This document shows positions 7,150-16,489 of a DNA stretch of 64,000 nucleotides, one piece after another (position 1 is the first letter of the stretch; each line of letters starts with the position of its first letter). The notes under the pieces are model-generated. The model saw only the letters and a list, made by a program, of their open reading frames with translations, did no database searches and was not told the DNA's origin. The DNA is from Brevibacillus massiliensis (GTDB lineage: Bacteria > Bacillota > Bacilli > Brevibacillales > Brevibacillaceae), in assembly GCF_000311785.1 (NCBI RefSeq), contig NZ_HE978541.1:111895-175894 (forward strand), written 5' to 3'. Position numbers and translations under genes: made by a program.

Positions 7150-8893
7150 ACTGATAGAAGTTGCACAAGGACGTAGGACTGCTGATCTTTACATCAAGGG
7201 CGGGACGGTAATCAATGTGTACTCGGGAGAGTTCCTGCGCCAAAATGTGGCGGTATACAAAGATTGCATCGCCTATGTCGGGGAGAGCGAAGCCTCAATC
7301 GGCGACAAGACAAAGGTGATTGATGCAGAGGGGAAGTACGTCGCCCCGGGCTATATCGAGCCCCATGCCCATCCCTGGGTGGTCTACAATCCCATCAGCT
7401 TGACCAAGAAGGCGTTGTCCCTCGGAACCACTACCCTTGTGAACGACAATCTGTTTTTTTACCTGCACATGGGAGCGGACGGATTTGCCAAAATGGTGGA
7501 AGATTTGCGCGAGCTTCCAGGCAACAATCTGTGGTTGGTCCGATTGGTCTCCCAGGCCGACTACCCGACAGAGAGAGACGACTTCAACCATGAAGCTGTC
7601 CGCCGCCTGCTTGCCATGGACGAAGTGGTCGGCAGCGCAGAGGTGACGCGCTGGCCGCTTCTCTACAACGGCGATCCGTTTTTGCTGGAAACGATTGACT
7701 ACTTGAAAGGTTTGGGGAAGATTTCCGACGGTCACACCGCCGGATGTTCGTACGAAAAACTGAATTCCATCGTGGCAGCCGGCATCAGCGCCTGCCATGA
7801 AGCGATCACCGCAAAGGAATCCCTGGACCGGCTGCGCCTCGGCATGTGGACCACCTTGCGCAACAGTTCGCTGCGTCCTGATTTGGCGGAGATCATCACG
7901 ATGATTACGGAAGGGAAGGTGGCGACAAGCCGGATCCTGATGACGACAGACGGACCGCATCCTGCCTTTATCGAGGAGGAGGGGCTTGTCGACGGCCTGC
8001 TGCGAAAAGCGGTTCAACTCGGACTGCCGCCGATGCAGGCGATTCAGATGGTGACGATCAATGCAGCGACGTTTCTTCGTTTGGACGAGCAGATCGGCGG
8101 GATTGCTCCTGCCAGACGTGCCGATTTATTACTATTGCCCGACTTGACAGACTTCCGTCCGGAGTTGGTGATTTCCGGAGGGGAGATCGTTGCCTCCAAT
8201 GGAGAACTGCTTGCCTCCTTCCCGGAGATCGATTGGGATCAATACGTCGCTAACAGACCGTTTGGAATTGCCAAAACGGCGTTGGAGCATGCCGATCTGC
8301 ACCGCTTTCCGCATGCGTCAGCAGACGAGCCTGTACCTGTGATCAGCTTCCGCAGTACCGTGATTACGATGCGAAAACAACTGAACTTGCCTGTAGACAA
8401 GGGGTATGTGGATCTCTCTGGCCAACAAGGTCTTGTGTATGCCAACCTGATCGATCGGGAGGGGAGATGGGTGTCGCGAGGGATTATGGAAAACTTTGCC
8501 ACGAATCTTGACGGACTGGCGTCGACCTACAATACAACCACCCAACTGCTGACGATCGGACGGGACCCGGAAGCGATGGCTCTTGCGGCAGCACGGGTAC
8601 ATGAGCTGGGCGGGGGCATTGTCATCGTAGACCGCGGTCAGGTGATCCTGGAAATTCCGCTTCCTTTGACCGGGATGATGACTACCTCTCCTTCGTTTGA
8701 GCAAGCGGTCAAGTACCAAAATGCCTTGTTGGCCGCCGTGCAGCAGCGCGGGTATCCGTTCCACGATATTTTGTACACCCTGCTGTTTTTGACTTGTGAT
8801 TTCCTTCCGGGGCTGCGCTTGATTCCGCTCGGGCTTTACGACGTGCGAGCGAACGAGATCGTGAAGCAGCCAGCGGTACATCCATTTATGTAG
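7124..8893 (+). CDS. Adenine deaminase-like amidohydrolase
   Basis: A 589-residue amidohydrolase-superfamily protein with an N-terminal composite beta-sandwich/TIM barrel (ADLYIKGGTVINVYSGE, GYIEPHAHPW, SDGHTAGC, MTTDGPHP) and a C-terminal domain of the adenine-deaminase type (GGGIVIVDRGQVILEIPLPL). Classical adenine deaminases convert adenine to hypoxanthine. Diverged relatives such as B. subtilis YerA have no proven activity. Metal-ligand histidines in PHAHP and DGHTAG are present. ATG 7124 lies behind AAAAGGTGG and inside the end of the permease gene. Its place between an aromatic permease and a crotonase suggests a ring- or amide-hydrolysing job rather than purine salvage. That is inference. 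Confidence 0.7.
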   Translation: MNVKATRHELIEVAQGRRTADLYIKGGTVINVYSGEFLRQNVAVYKDCIAYVGESEASIGDKTKVIDAEGKYVAPGYIEPHAHPWVVYNPISLTKKALSLGTTTLVNDNLFFYLHMGADGFAKMVEDLRELPGNNLWLVRLVSQADYPTERDDFNHEAVRRLLAMDEVVGSAEVTRWPLLYNGDPFLLETIDYLKGLGKISDGHTAGCSYEKLNSIVAAGISACHEAITAKESLDRLRLGMWTTLRNSSLRPDLAEIITMITEGKVATSRILMTTDGPHPAFIEEEGLVDGLLRKAVQLGLPPMQAIQMVTINAATFLRLDEQIGGIAPARRADLLLLPDLTDFRPELVISGGEIVASNGELLASFPEIDWDQYVANRPFGIAKTALEHADLHRFPHASADEPVPVISFRSTVITMRKQLNLPVDKGYVDLSGQQGLVYANLIDREGRWVSRGIMENFATNLDGLASTYNTTTQLLTIGRDPEAMALAAARVHELGGGIVIVDRGQVILEIPLPLTGMMTTSPSFEQAVKYQNALLAAVQQRGYPFHDILYTLLFLTCDFLPGLRLIPLGLYDVRANEIVKQPAVHPFM

Positions 8894-8908
8894 AGGGGAT
8901 GAAAGTGC

Positions 8909-9679
8909 GTGAAATCGTATCAATTGATCCGTTTTTCCGTGGAGGATCGTGTTGCTACACTTGTTTTAAAAAGGCCCCCTGTAAACGTCATGAACATGGA
9001 GATGATGGAAGAGATCGTGGATGCGCTCTCTTCCATCTGTAAAGAGGAAAACCTGCATGCTCTGGTGATTCGCGCCGAAGGAAAAGCGTTTTCAGCCGGC
9101 GTTGCGGTGGAAGATCACATGGGCGACAAGACGGAGCCGATGATTCACCTGTTTCACAAGATGTTTCACCGGTTGATTGAGGTTCCTTGTCCGACCATCG
9201 CCGTGGTCGAGGGAGCGGCGATCGGCGGCGGCTGCGAACTGGCGACATTTTGCGATCTGGTCATCGCTACGGACCAGGCCAAGTTTGGTCAGCCGGAGAT
9301 CAATTTGGCGCTGTTTCCGCCGGTATCTGTCGTGGCGTTCCCCTGGTTGACAGGTCTGAACCGCACGATGGAGCTGCTCTTGACCGGTGAGACGATCAGC
9401 GCCGGGAAGGCGTATGAATGGGGGCTCGTCAACCGGGTAGTTTCACCGGAAGACTTGGAGGCGACAGTAGGCCAGCTCCTCGACAACCTGCGCGGCAAAA
9501 GCGCGCTTGCCCTGCGCCTGACCCGTAAAGCGGTGCGCGAGGCGATGGCGTCGTCGTTTGCTTCTGCTATCGGCAAGGTGGAACAAATCTACTTGCGGGA
9601 ACTTGTTTATTCAGACGATGCACAGGAGGGTCTGCATTCTTTTCTGGAAAAGCGCCCGCCCGTCTGGAAGAACTGCTAG
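8909..9679 (+). CDS. Crotonase, cyclohexa-1,5-dienecarbonyl-CoA hydratase-like
   Basis: A 256-residue crotonase-fold protein. It keeps both active-site glutamates (GGGCELATFCD and GQPEINLALFPP) and the oxyanion loop KAFSAGVAVEDH. The combination FSAGVxVxDH, FGQPEIxL and FPPVS in place of the usual IPGAGGTQ is what I associate with dienoyl-CoA hydratases (Dch) of benzoyl-CoA pathways, but also with some unassigned crotonases. The start is GTG 8909 behind AGAGGGGATG, 13 bases after the amidohydrolase stop. It belongs to the permease-amidohydrolase operon. Hydratase-type chemistry is likely; the exact substrate is unproven. Confidence 0.75.
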   Translation: MKSYQLIRFSVEDRVATLVLKRPPVNVMNMEMMEEIVDALSSICKEENLHALVIRAEGKAFSAGVAVEDHMGDKTEPMIHLFHKMFHRLIEVPCPTIAVVEGAAIGGGCELATFCDLVIATDQAKFGQPEINLALFPPVSVVAFPWLTGLNRTMELLLTGETISAGKAYEWGLVNRVVSPEDLEATVGQLLDNLRGKSALALRLTRKAVREAMASSFASAIGKVEQIYLRELVYSDDAQEGLHSFLEKRPPVWKNC

Positions 9680-9688
9680 GAGGGGAAT

Positions 9689-10657
9689 ATGGAGATACAA
9701 CGCATGAGTGATACGCTGTTTCGGATTCCGATTCCCGTTCCTTTTCCGATGAAGTACGTCTATTGTTACTTGTTCCGGGGAGATCAGGGAAGCGTAGTGG
9801 TTGACGCAGGCTTTAACTATCCTGAAGCGCAGGAGGCGTGGAAGGCGGCATTTCGCCAATTGGACGTGCAGCCTCGCGATGTGGGCGCGATCTATCTGAC
9901 TCACTTTCACCCCGATCATCTCGGGTTGGCCGGCTGGATGCAGGAGTTGACCGGGGCGCCGGTGTATCTCAGCGACATCGATCGGGAGATGTCGCTTAGG
10001 ACCTGGGGGACGGACAGCAGCCAGTCAAGGCTGGTAGCACAGATGTGTGTCAAACACGGGGTGCCGTCCGACCTGGCGGAGAGAATCGCAGCAAGCATGG
10101 AAAAGCTGAGCCAGCATGTGCTGCCGCTCGCTCGGCTTCAAGCTGTCCCGATTGGGCAGGCGGATTTGGCGGGAGAAGTGTGGAAAATGATCCTCACTCC
10201 GGGGCACAGCGACGGGCACGTCTGTTTTTATCAACCGGAGCGCAAGTGGCTGCTGGCCGGGGATCATCTGCTTGACAAAATCACGCCCAACATCAGTCTG
10301 TGGCCGGGATGCAGTCCCAATCCGCTGCAGGATTACCTGGAATCGCTGCGCCAGCTCCGCTCGCTTGATGTCTCCCTGGCGCTGCCCGGACATGGAAAAG
10401 TCATCACTGACGTAAAGCAGCGCATCGAGGAGATCCTGCAGCATCACTCGGTACGCCTGGACAGGATGCTGCAGCTGGCAAAAGCGGGACGGACTGCCTA
10501 TCAGGTTGCCGAGGCGGTATTCAGCGAGAAGCAGCTGACGCCGCACCAGTGGAGGTTTGCGCTGGCCGAGACGCTAGCCCACCTGGAGTATCTGGCTTCC
10601 CGGGATGAGCTGGCAAAAGTGGAAGGGGAACAGACGCTATTTCAAGCTCGCGAGTGA
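9689..10657 (+). CDS. Metallo-beta-lactamase-fold hydrolase
   Basis: A 322-residue MBL-superfamily protein with the metal-binding motif THFHPDHLG, a later ligand region in TPGHSDGHVCFY, the bridging aspartate in LLAGDHLLD and the terminal histidine in LALPGHGKVI. The C-terminal 70 residues form a helical extension with LTPHQWRFALAETLAHLEYL, a winged-helix-like tail seen in LACTB2-type relatives that act as thioesterases or nucleases. AGGAGGGG precedes ATG 9689, 10 bases after the crotonase stop. In a pathway of CoA esters a thioesterase role is plausible but not demonstrated. Confidence 0.8.
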   Translation: MEIQRMSDTLFRIPIPVPFPMKYVYCYLFRGDQGSVVVDAGFNYPEAQEAWKAAFRQLDVQPRDVGAIYLTHFHPDHLGLAGWMQELTGAPVYLSDIDREMSLRTWGTDSSQSRLVAQMCVKHGVPSDLAERIAASMEKLSQHVLPLARLQAVPIGQADLAGEVWKMILTPGHSDGHVCFYQPERKWLLAGDHLLDKITPNISLWPGCSPNPLQDYLESLRQLRSLDVSLALPGHGKVITDVKQRIEEILQHHSVRLDRMLQLAKAGRTAYQVAEAVFSEKQLTPHQWRFALAETLAHLEYLASRDELAKVEGEQTLFQARE

Positions 10658-10685
10658 AATGTTGTGACGGAGGGACTGGGAACCA

Positions 10686-11510
10686 ATGTCTATTTTAGAT
10701 CATTTTATCGCCGTTGCCCCTTATATGAGCCAATTGATGCTGGAGGATGTGCATTTTTGCATTGCCGACAGGGAGAAATTTGTCGTCTCCCTGCCCGGCA
10801 AAAAGTTAAAAATGGCACTGTATGTGGGCGATCCGATCAGGGATGGCAGCCTGACCAAAGTGGCGCTGGAGGAAAAACGCAGAATTTTCCGGCAAGGCAA
10901 TAAAGAACTGTACGGTGTCGCACACAATGCGATCTGCTTGCCATTAATTGAGAATGGGGAAGCGGTGGGATGTATCTCGATCGGGATCTCGCAAGAGAAA
11001 AATGATAAAATATCCCAAATCGCACAAAGCCTTGCCGCGATGACGGAGCAGATATCCGCAAGTGCCCAATCTATCTCCCAGGCTTCCCAACAGCTGGCGG
11101 TAATGACTGAGACGATGGCCGACACATCAGTTACGGTACATAAACAGATGGAAGATATCTCAGAGGTAACCAAATTCGTCTTTCAAGTGGCTTCCCAGAC
11201 GAATCTGCTCGGTTTAAATGCTTCCATTCAGGCAGCTCACGCCGGTGAATACGGCAAAGGTTTCTCCGTGGTGGCTCAAGAAATCCGTAATTTGGCCGAA
11301 CGTTCCGGTGAGTCAGCCAAACGGATTGCCGGCCAGCTAAAACAGATTCAAGACTTAATCTCTTCGATGCTGCAAAGTATCGAGGAGTCAGGCAGCTTGA
11401 CGGAAGAGAATGCTGCCAGTACCGAAGAATTGGCCGCCTCGATTGAGGAATTAAACAGTTTGGCAAAAAAACTGTCAGAACTGTCAGAGTTACAGGCAGG
11501 AGAACCGTAG
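10686..11510 (+). CDS. Soluble methyl-accepting chemotaxis-type signal transducer
   Basis: A 274-residue cytoplasmic chemoreceptor without membrane segments. Residues 1-100 form a small sensor domain with one Cys-containing strand ([13 protein letters not shown]) and a GAF-like core ([20 protein letters not shown]). Residues 110-270 are the coiled-coil signalling domain, with the hairpin tip [19 protein letters not shown] matching the consensus that contacts CheA/CheW. It ends a catabolic operon and is followed by a terminator, so it may couple aromatic-acid metabolism to motility. GGAGGG lies about 11 bases before ATG 10686. Ligand unknown. Confidence 0.85.
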   Translation: MSILDHFIAVAPYMSQLMLEDVHFCIADREKFVVSLPGKKLKMALYVGDPIRDGSLTKVALEEKRRIFRQGNKELYGVAHNAICLPLIENGEAVGCISIGISQEKNDKISQIAQSLAAMTEQISASAQSISQASQQLAVMTETMADTSVTVHKQMEDISEVTKFVFQVASQTNLLGLNASIQAAHAGEYGKGFSVVAQEIRNLAERSGESAKRIAGQLKQIQDLISSMLQSIEESGSLTEENAASTEELAASIEELNSLAKKLSELSELQAGEP

Positions 11511-11529
11511 TGATTACGGTTCTTTTTTT
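11501..11529 (+). terminator. Terminator after the chemoreceptor gene
   Basis: AGAACCGTA, a short loop and TACGGTTCT followed by TTTTTTT. The stem includes the stop codon of the chemoreceptor gene and should end the ligase-to-chemoreceptor transcript. Confidence 0.9.
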
Positions 11530-11950
11530 GATGGAAAAAGTGGGGTCTATCAATATTGTTCGTAAAGAACACCCATTTTGTTCCTCTGGCTGCCGTGTAC
11601 GATCGACCAACCGTTTCCGTCTTGAATGTAAACTTTTTACGGAAGTAGGAAGCTTCAGAAGGAAGGCGGTCGGCTTGTATCTCAAATAGGCACCCTTGTC
11701 GTATAATGGACAAGGGAGTCACCTCCAGTTCTCTTAGGTCTAGGTCGCCATTCTTGTTCGTGATTGGGGGAGGCGCTCCTTTTTTCTTGTCTTGAAGCCC
11801 TTCGCTTTGGAAACATGAAATACGCTTTCATTTTTTGCATAATCTTTTATACCATCTTTCGTTTCTGTATAATATATTTAAAAATGAATAACGGGAAAAT
11901 ACTTGATGAGAAGGTGCTTAGCTTTTGATTCTAGAGGAAAATATACAAAA
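11530..11950. other. Gene-free region with an inverted repeat and a possible transposase-start remnant
   Basis: No intact gene is seen. CCCTTGTC-N8-GACAAGGG at about 11691-11714 is a perfect 8-bp inverted repeat. On the minus strand, GGAGGTGA precedes a TTG at 11713 that opens SIIRQGCLFEIQ, a start resembling IS1182-type transposases; the frame then loses any likeness, so at most this is a scar. On the plus strand TATAAT at 11868-11873 could be the -10 of the downstream regulator gene, with a poor -35 (TTTTAT) 17 bp upstream. Confidence 0.3.
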
Positions 11951-13357
11951 ATGAATAAAACGGGAGTGGCTGACAACTTGGATTTTCATACAGAAAAGTG
12001 GAATGAATATGAGGCGATCCTGCATTCGCTAAAAGACGATATTCTAGTGACAAATACGGATGGAATCATTCTCCGGGTCAGTGAAGTAACGGGTTCGATC
12101 TACGGTGTAAAATCGGACGATCTGATTGGAAAATCCGTATATGACCTGGAAAAACAGGGGCTGTTTACACCATTGGCTACACCCATTGTGGTGAAGAACA
12201 GGAAAAAGACAACCTTCGTGCAAACGACAAAAGACGGAAAAAAGCTGCTGGTTACGGGCATTCCCGTTTTCGACGTAAACGGGGAACTGTTTCGCATCGT
12301 CAGCTATTCACATGACGTGACAGAGTTGCTGGAAATGGAAAAGTATTTGTTTCAGATGAGTGACGAGATGGAGCGCGTCAAAAGCGAACTAGAATTGATG
12401 CGCAACCGCAATTATTTTGTCGAAGGCATTATCGCCAACAGCGAGCAGATGAGGAAGGTCATCAATACCTCGCTGCAAATCGCCGAGGTGGATGTAAACG
12501 TGCTCTTTCTCGGTGAATCCGGCGTAGGCAAATCGCTTATCGCCAGGTTTATTCACAATAAAAGTCCGCGTAGAAACGGGCCTTTTATTGAAGTGAACTG
12601 CGGAACGATTCCCGAACAGTTGTTTGAAACGGAGTTTTTCGGCTATGAATCCGGCTCGTTTACCGGAGCGAACAAGAAAGGCAAAATGGGGCTCGCCGAG
12701 TTGGCTGAAAAAGGCACGCTGTTTCTCGACGAGGTAGGCGAATTATCGCTGGCAAATCAGGTCAAAGTACTCAAATTCATTCAAGAAAAGCAGTTCTATC
12801 GTGTCGGTGGGACGACAGTGAAGCAAGTGGATTTCCGGCTGATCGCAGCTACCAATCAGAACCTGGAAGAAATGGTGAAAAAGAAGACGTTTCGCGAAGA
12901 TCTTTACTTTCGTCTCAATGTCGTGCCGATCACCATTCCCCCTTTGCGCGAACGCCCGGAAGACATCATTCCGCTGATTGAAAAGGTATTGCAGCAGTTC
13001 GCGAAAAAATACAACCGGAAAAAAATCATCCATGAAGATGCCATGAGATTGCTGCTCTCCATGGAATGGCAAGGAAACGTAAGAGAGTTGATCAATTTGA
13101 TCGAGCGGCTTGTCGTGACTTCATCGCGGCAAGTGATTATGCGTGAGGATTTGCCGGAAGCCTACCTCACCCGCCTCGCTGACGAGCTTTCGTTTCAACA
13201 TTCGGGACGTACATTAAAAGAGATGCTGGAAGATTACGAGAAGAAGATTTTGCTGCGAGCCAAAAAGCGGTACAAAAAACAGGTAGAGATCGCGAAAGCA
13301 TTAGGTGTCAGCCAGCCGTCCATCGTGCGGAAACTAAAGAAATACGGCCTGGAGTAA
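11951..13357 (+). CDS. PAS domain sigma-54-dependent transcriptional activator
   Basis: A 468-residue enhancer-binding protein. A PAS domain spans residues 10-115 (DDILVTNTDGIILRVSEVTG), a short coiled coil follows, then the AAA+ domain with Walker A GESGVGKS near 187, the sigma-54 contact loop GSFTGA near 235 and Walker B LFLDEVGE near 256. A Fis-type HTH closes the protein (EIAKALGVSQPSIVRKLKKY). There is no receiver domain, so it likely senses a small molecule through PAS. ATG 11951 gives the tidiest start, with AGAGGA upstream; TTG 11903 and ATG 11906 are alternatives. A -24/-12 promoter begins 18 bp after its stop, so the aminotransferase/ABC operon is its obvious target. Confidence 0.9.
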   Translation: MNKTGVADNLDFHTEKWNEYEAILHSLKDDILVTNTDGIILRVSEVTGSIYGVKSDDLIGKSVYDLEKQGLFTPLATPIVVKNRKKTTFVQTTKDGKKLLVTGIPVFDVNGELFRIVSYSHDVTELLEMEKYLFQMSDEMERVKSELELMRNRNYFVEGIIANSEQMRKVINTSLQIAEVDVNVLFLGESGVGKSLIARFIHNKSPRRNGPFIEVNCGTIPEQLFETEFFGYESGSFTGANKKGKMGLAELAEKGTLFLDEVGELSLANQVKVLKFIQEKQFYRVGGTTVKQVDFRLIAATNQNLEEMVKKKTFREDLYFRLNVVPITIPPLRERPEDIIPLIEKVLQQFAKKYNRKKIIHEDAMRLLLSMEWQGNVRELINLIERLVVTSSRQVIMREDLPEAYLTRLADELSFQHSGRTLKEMLEDYEKKILLRAKKRYKKQVEIAKALGVSQPSIVRKLKKYGLE

Positions 13358-13374
13358 AGCGATTTGTTAAGCAG

Positions 13375-13391
13375 TTGGCACGTTTTTTGCT
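13375..13391 (+). promoter_or_regulatory. Sigma-54 (-24/-12) promoter
   Basis: TTGGCAC-GTTTT-TTGCT fits the consensus TGGCAC-N5-TTGCW exactly, with GG and GC on the conserved spacing. It lies 99 bp before the aminotransferase start and right after the sigma-54 activator gene. Enhancer sites for the activator are probably inside the 3' end of its own gene; I could not pick them out. Confidence 0.88.
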
Positions 13392-13489
13392 ATTAGAAAA
13401 TAGCGGACGATTTGCATTTCTGACGGAAAGGGGACATACCGCGTTTTTATTTGACCAACAGAAGCAAACAGAAAGTGGAGGAGAAACAT

Positions 13490-14806
13490 ATGTCCAGAGA
13501 TTGGAGCGATCTCATCAAGAAAATGCCAAAACGGCTGGCGCCAAGTATGGCAAAAGATCATCCCAATCTTCCCGTCATCAAGGAAGAAGGATGCTATTAT
13601 TACGGACTGGATGGTAAGAAGTACCTTGACTTTACGTCAGGCATTGCAGTGGCCAATACCGGACATCGGCACCCTAAGATCGTCCAGGCTATAAAAGAGG
13701 CGGCAGATCAACTGACGCACGGTCCATCGGGTGTAATCATTTACGAGTCGATCTTGCGGTTGGCTGACGAGCTGGCAGAGATTTTGCCGGGGAATCTGGA
13801 TTGCTTTTTCTTTGCCAACAGCGGAACCGAAGCGGTAGAAGGGGCTATCAAACTGGCGAAATATGTAACCCGGCGTCCTTACGTCGTTTCCTTTATCGGA
13901 TGTTTTCACGGCCGCTCGCTGGGCGCTTTAAGCGTTACCAGTTCAAAAAGCAAGTATCGCAAATACGTGCAGCCGTCTCATTTGACGTACCAGCTGCCCT
14001 ATGCAAACACTGCGGAATGTCCGCCTGGCATGGACGCTGAAACGTACTGTATCGAAAAGCTGGAGAAGGATTTTGCGACGTTATTCAAGCACCAGGTTAC
14101 GCCTGAAGAGGTTGCCTGCGTCATTGTCGAACCGGTGCTGGGCGAAGGCGGCTATATCATACCGCCAAAGGGCTGGCTGCACAAGCTGAGGGAAATCTGC
14201 AACCGGTATCAGATCCTGCTTATTTTTGACGAAGTGCAGACAGGATTTGGTCGGACAGGCGAGTGGTTTGCTGCTCAAACTTTCGGTGTAACACCGGACA
14301 TTATGGCCATCGCCAAAGGAATCGCTTCCGGACTGCCGCTCAGTGCAACTGTAGCTTCACAGGAACTGATGCAGCAGTGGCCGCTGGGATCGCACGGGAC
14401 GACGTTTGGCGGCAATCCTATTGCATGCTCGGTAGCACTGGCAACGCTTGCGGTGATCAAAGAGGAGAGGCTGATTGAAAACGCCAGGGAAATGGGTGCG
14501 TATGCGGTGGAAAAGCTGCAGCAGTTGAAAGCGAAACACCCGCTGATCGGCAGCATCCGCGCAGTAGGGCTGATGATCGGGATCGAGATTGTCGACCCGG
14601 TCACAAAAGCGCCGGATGGCGATGCGTTGATAAAAATTCTTGACATCGCCTTGCGCAAAGGTGTGTTGTTTTACTTGTGCGGAAATCATGGGGAAGTCAT
14701 TCGGATGGTACCGCCTCTGACCGTTTCAAAGGAACAAATCGATGAAGGACTGCGCCTGTTGGACGAGGCGATGACAGAATTTGAAACAAGCCAAGTGCTT
14801 GCATAA
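13490..14806 (+). CDS. Class III PLP-dependent aminotransferase (4-aminobutyrate type)
   Basis: A 438-residue fold-type I aminotransferase that moves an omega- or alpha-amino group to a keto acid. The signature [15 protein letters not shown] and the PLP lysine in [13 protein letters not shown] are present, as are the substrate-binding stretches [16 protein letters not shown] and [12 protein letters not shown]. Length is normal. ATG 13490 is preceded by GGAGGAG. It is the first gene after the sigma-54 promoter and is co-transcribed with a peptide-type ABC transporter and an M20 amidohydrolase, so its substrate is likely an amino acid released from an imported conjugate or peptide. GabT-like by sequence; true substrate unknown. 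Confidence 0.87.
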   Translation: MSRDWSDLIKKMPKRLAPSMAKDHPNLPVIKEEGCYYYGLDGKKYLDFTSGIAVANTGHRHPKIVQAIKEAADQLTHGPSGVIIYESILRLADELAEILPGNLDCFFFANSGTEAVEGAIKLAKYVTRRPYVVSFIGCFHGRSLGALSVTSSKSKYRKYVQPSHLTYQLPYANTAECPPGMDAETYCIEKLEKDFATLFKHQVTPEEVACVIVEPVLGEGGYIIPPKGWLHKLREICNRYQILLIFDEVQTGFGRTGEWFAAQTFGVTPDIMAIAKGIASGLPLSATVASQELMQQWPLGSHGTTFGGNPIACSVALATLAVIKEERLIENAREMGAYAVEKLQQLKAKHPLIGSIRAVGLMIGIEIVDPVTKAPDGDALIKILDIALRKGVLFYLCGNHGEVIRMVPPLTVSKEQIDEGLRLLDEAMTEFETSQVLA

Positions 14807-14843
14807 TTAATATCCAGAGAAAATTCGAGGGGGATTTACGGTA

Positions 14844-16454
14844 GTGAGAAAAACAGCTAGCAAATGGACTGCAGCCGCCCTTGCATTCGGGCTGCTGTTG
14901 GCAGGATGTTCATCGGGTGGAAATACGCCGAGCGGCGCGGCAGGGGAAAAAGCCGACACTGGGAAGCCCAAGGATTTTGTCATGGGGATCGCCGCGGATG
15001 CGGTCACACTGGACCCGTCACTTCAATCCGATCTCGTTTCCATCACGATTACGTCGGAAATTTATGAAACGCTGGTCCGGTACAAGGCTGGTTCATCCGA
15101 GTTGGAATCGGATCTGGCGACCAGCTGGGAAGCTTCTCCCGATGGATTATCGTGGACGTTCCATTTGGCGAAAGACGTCAAATTCCACGATGGCACTCCG
15201 TTTAACGCGGATGCTTTCATCTTTAATTTTGAACGCTGGTGGGACGAGAAAAACCCGTACCACAAAGGAGATTTCTCTCCCTTCCAGGCCGATTTCGGCG
15301 GATTCAAAGACAGTGAAACGTGCGTAGTCAAAGATGTGCAGAAGATTGATGACGATACGGTTCAAATCAATTTGAAACAGCCGTTTTCGCCTCTGCTCGC
15401 CATTTTGTCGCAAACCGAATACGGAATTGCTTCGCCTGAAGCGATCAAAAAGCATAACGGGGATATCCTCAAAACGCCTGTGGGAACCGGGGCGTTTAAG
15501 TTCGTCAGCTGGACGCCGGGCGACAAGATTGTTTTGGAGAAAAACCAGGACTACAGACAGCCGGGCATGCCGAAGCTGGACAAGCTTATTTTCCAAGTAA
15601 TTAAGGACAATACAGCCAGACTTAACGCGCTGCGGGCAGGGCAAATTGATTTAATGGACGGCCTGAGCCCCTCTGACGCTGCTTCCGTAAAGAGCGATGC
15701 AAAATTGCAATTGTACGAAACGCCGAGCAACAATGTCGGGTATCTGGCGATGAATAACTTGAAGCCGCCGTTTGACAATCCGAAAGTGCGCCAGGCGATC
15801 AACATGGCCATTGACAAACAAGCGCTGATTGATGCGTACTACTACGGGTTGGCTGAACCGGCCGTCACGGTGCTTCCTTCAAAAAACTGGGCGTTTCATA
15901 CGGATTTGAATGACTACGAAGTAAATGTGGAAAAGGCGAAAGAGCTGTTGAAAGAAGCAGGGTACCCCAACGGCTTCTCGACAGAGCTGTGGGCAATGCC
16001 CGTTGCCCGCCCATATATGCCGCAGCCGGAACAAATTGCAACCGTCCTGCAGGCTGACCTGAAGAAGATCGGCATCGATGCGAAGATCGTGACAATGGAC
16101 TGGGCGACGTACACGCAAAAAATGAAAAACGGCGAACACACCATGGGCCTGATGGGATGGGCACCTGGTACGTGGGATCCGTCAAATTTGCTGTACACGC
16201 TCTTGCACAGCAGCAATGCCAAACCGCCGGCTCTCAACCTTTCGTTTTATAAGAATCCGCAGGTCGATACACTGCTTGAAAACGCGCTGAAGGAAACGGA
16301 TCAAACAAAGGCGGCGGAACTGTACAAGCAGGCGCAACAGATCATCCACGACGATGCGCCGATGGTACCGCTCGTGCACACCAAACCTGTCCTCGCCGGG
16401 GCGAGTTACGTCAAGGACTTTGTGCCCAGTCCGGTGGGGACTCCGCAATTCTGA
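14844..16454 (+). CDS. dppA: ABC transporter substrate-binding lipoprotein, family 5 (peptide/nickel type)
   Basis: A 536-residue extracytoplasmic binding protein. A lipoprotein signal peptide (RKTASKWTAAALAFGLLLAG then Cys) anchors it at about residue 22. The mature part has the family 5 hallmarks: SDLVSITITSEIYETLVRY, TSWEASPDGLSWTFHLAKDV and VRQAINMAIDKQALI. It would deliver a peptide-like or acylated ligand to the permease DppBC. GTG 14844 has GAGGGGG 9 bases upstream. It is separated from the M20 gene by a long inverted repeat that may protect its mRNA. The ligand cannot be read from sequence. Confidence 0.9.
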   Translation: MRKTASKWTAAALAFGLLLAGCSSGGNTPSGAAGEKADTGKPKDFVMGIAADAVTLDPSLQSDLVSITITSEIYETLVRYKAGSSELESDLATSWEASPDGLSWTFHLAKDVKFHDGTPFNADAFIFNFERWWDEKNPYHKGDFSPFQADFGGFKDSETCVVKDVQKIDDDTVQINLKQPFSPLLAILSQTEYGIASPEAIKKHNGDILKTPVGTGAFKFVSWTPGDKIVLEKNQDYRQPGMPKLDKLIFQVIKDNTARLNALRAGQIDLMDGLSPSDAASVKSDAKLQLYETPSNNVGYLAMNNLKPPFDNPKVRQAINMAIDKQALIDAYYYGLAEPAVTVLPSKNWAFHTDLNDYEVNVEKAKELLKEAGYPNGFSTELWAMPVARPYMPQPEQIATVLQADLKKIGIDAKIVTMDWATYTQKMKNGEHTMGLMGWAPGTWDPSNLLYTLLHSSNAKPPALNLSFYKNPQVDTLLENALKETDQTKAAELYKQAQQIIHDDAPMVPLVHTKPVLAGASYVKDFVPSPVGTPQF

Positions 16455-16489
16455 ACGGTAGATATCGAGAAGTAATGAAATCAATTGAG

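Noticed and set aside
11560-11713. Transposase fragment on the minus strand
   Set aside because: Only about a dozen residues after the start resemble IS1182-type proteins; not enough to list as a mobile element.
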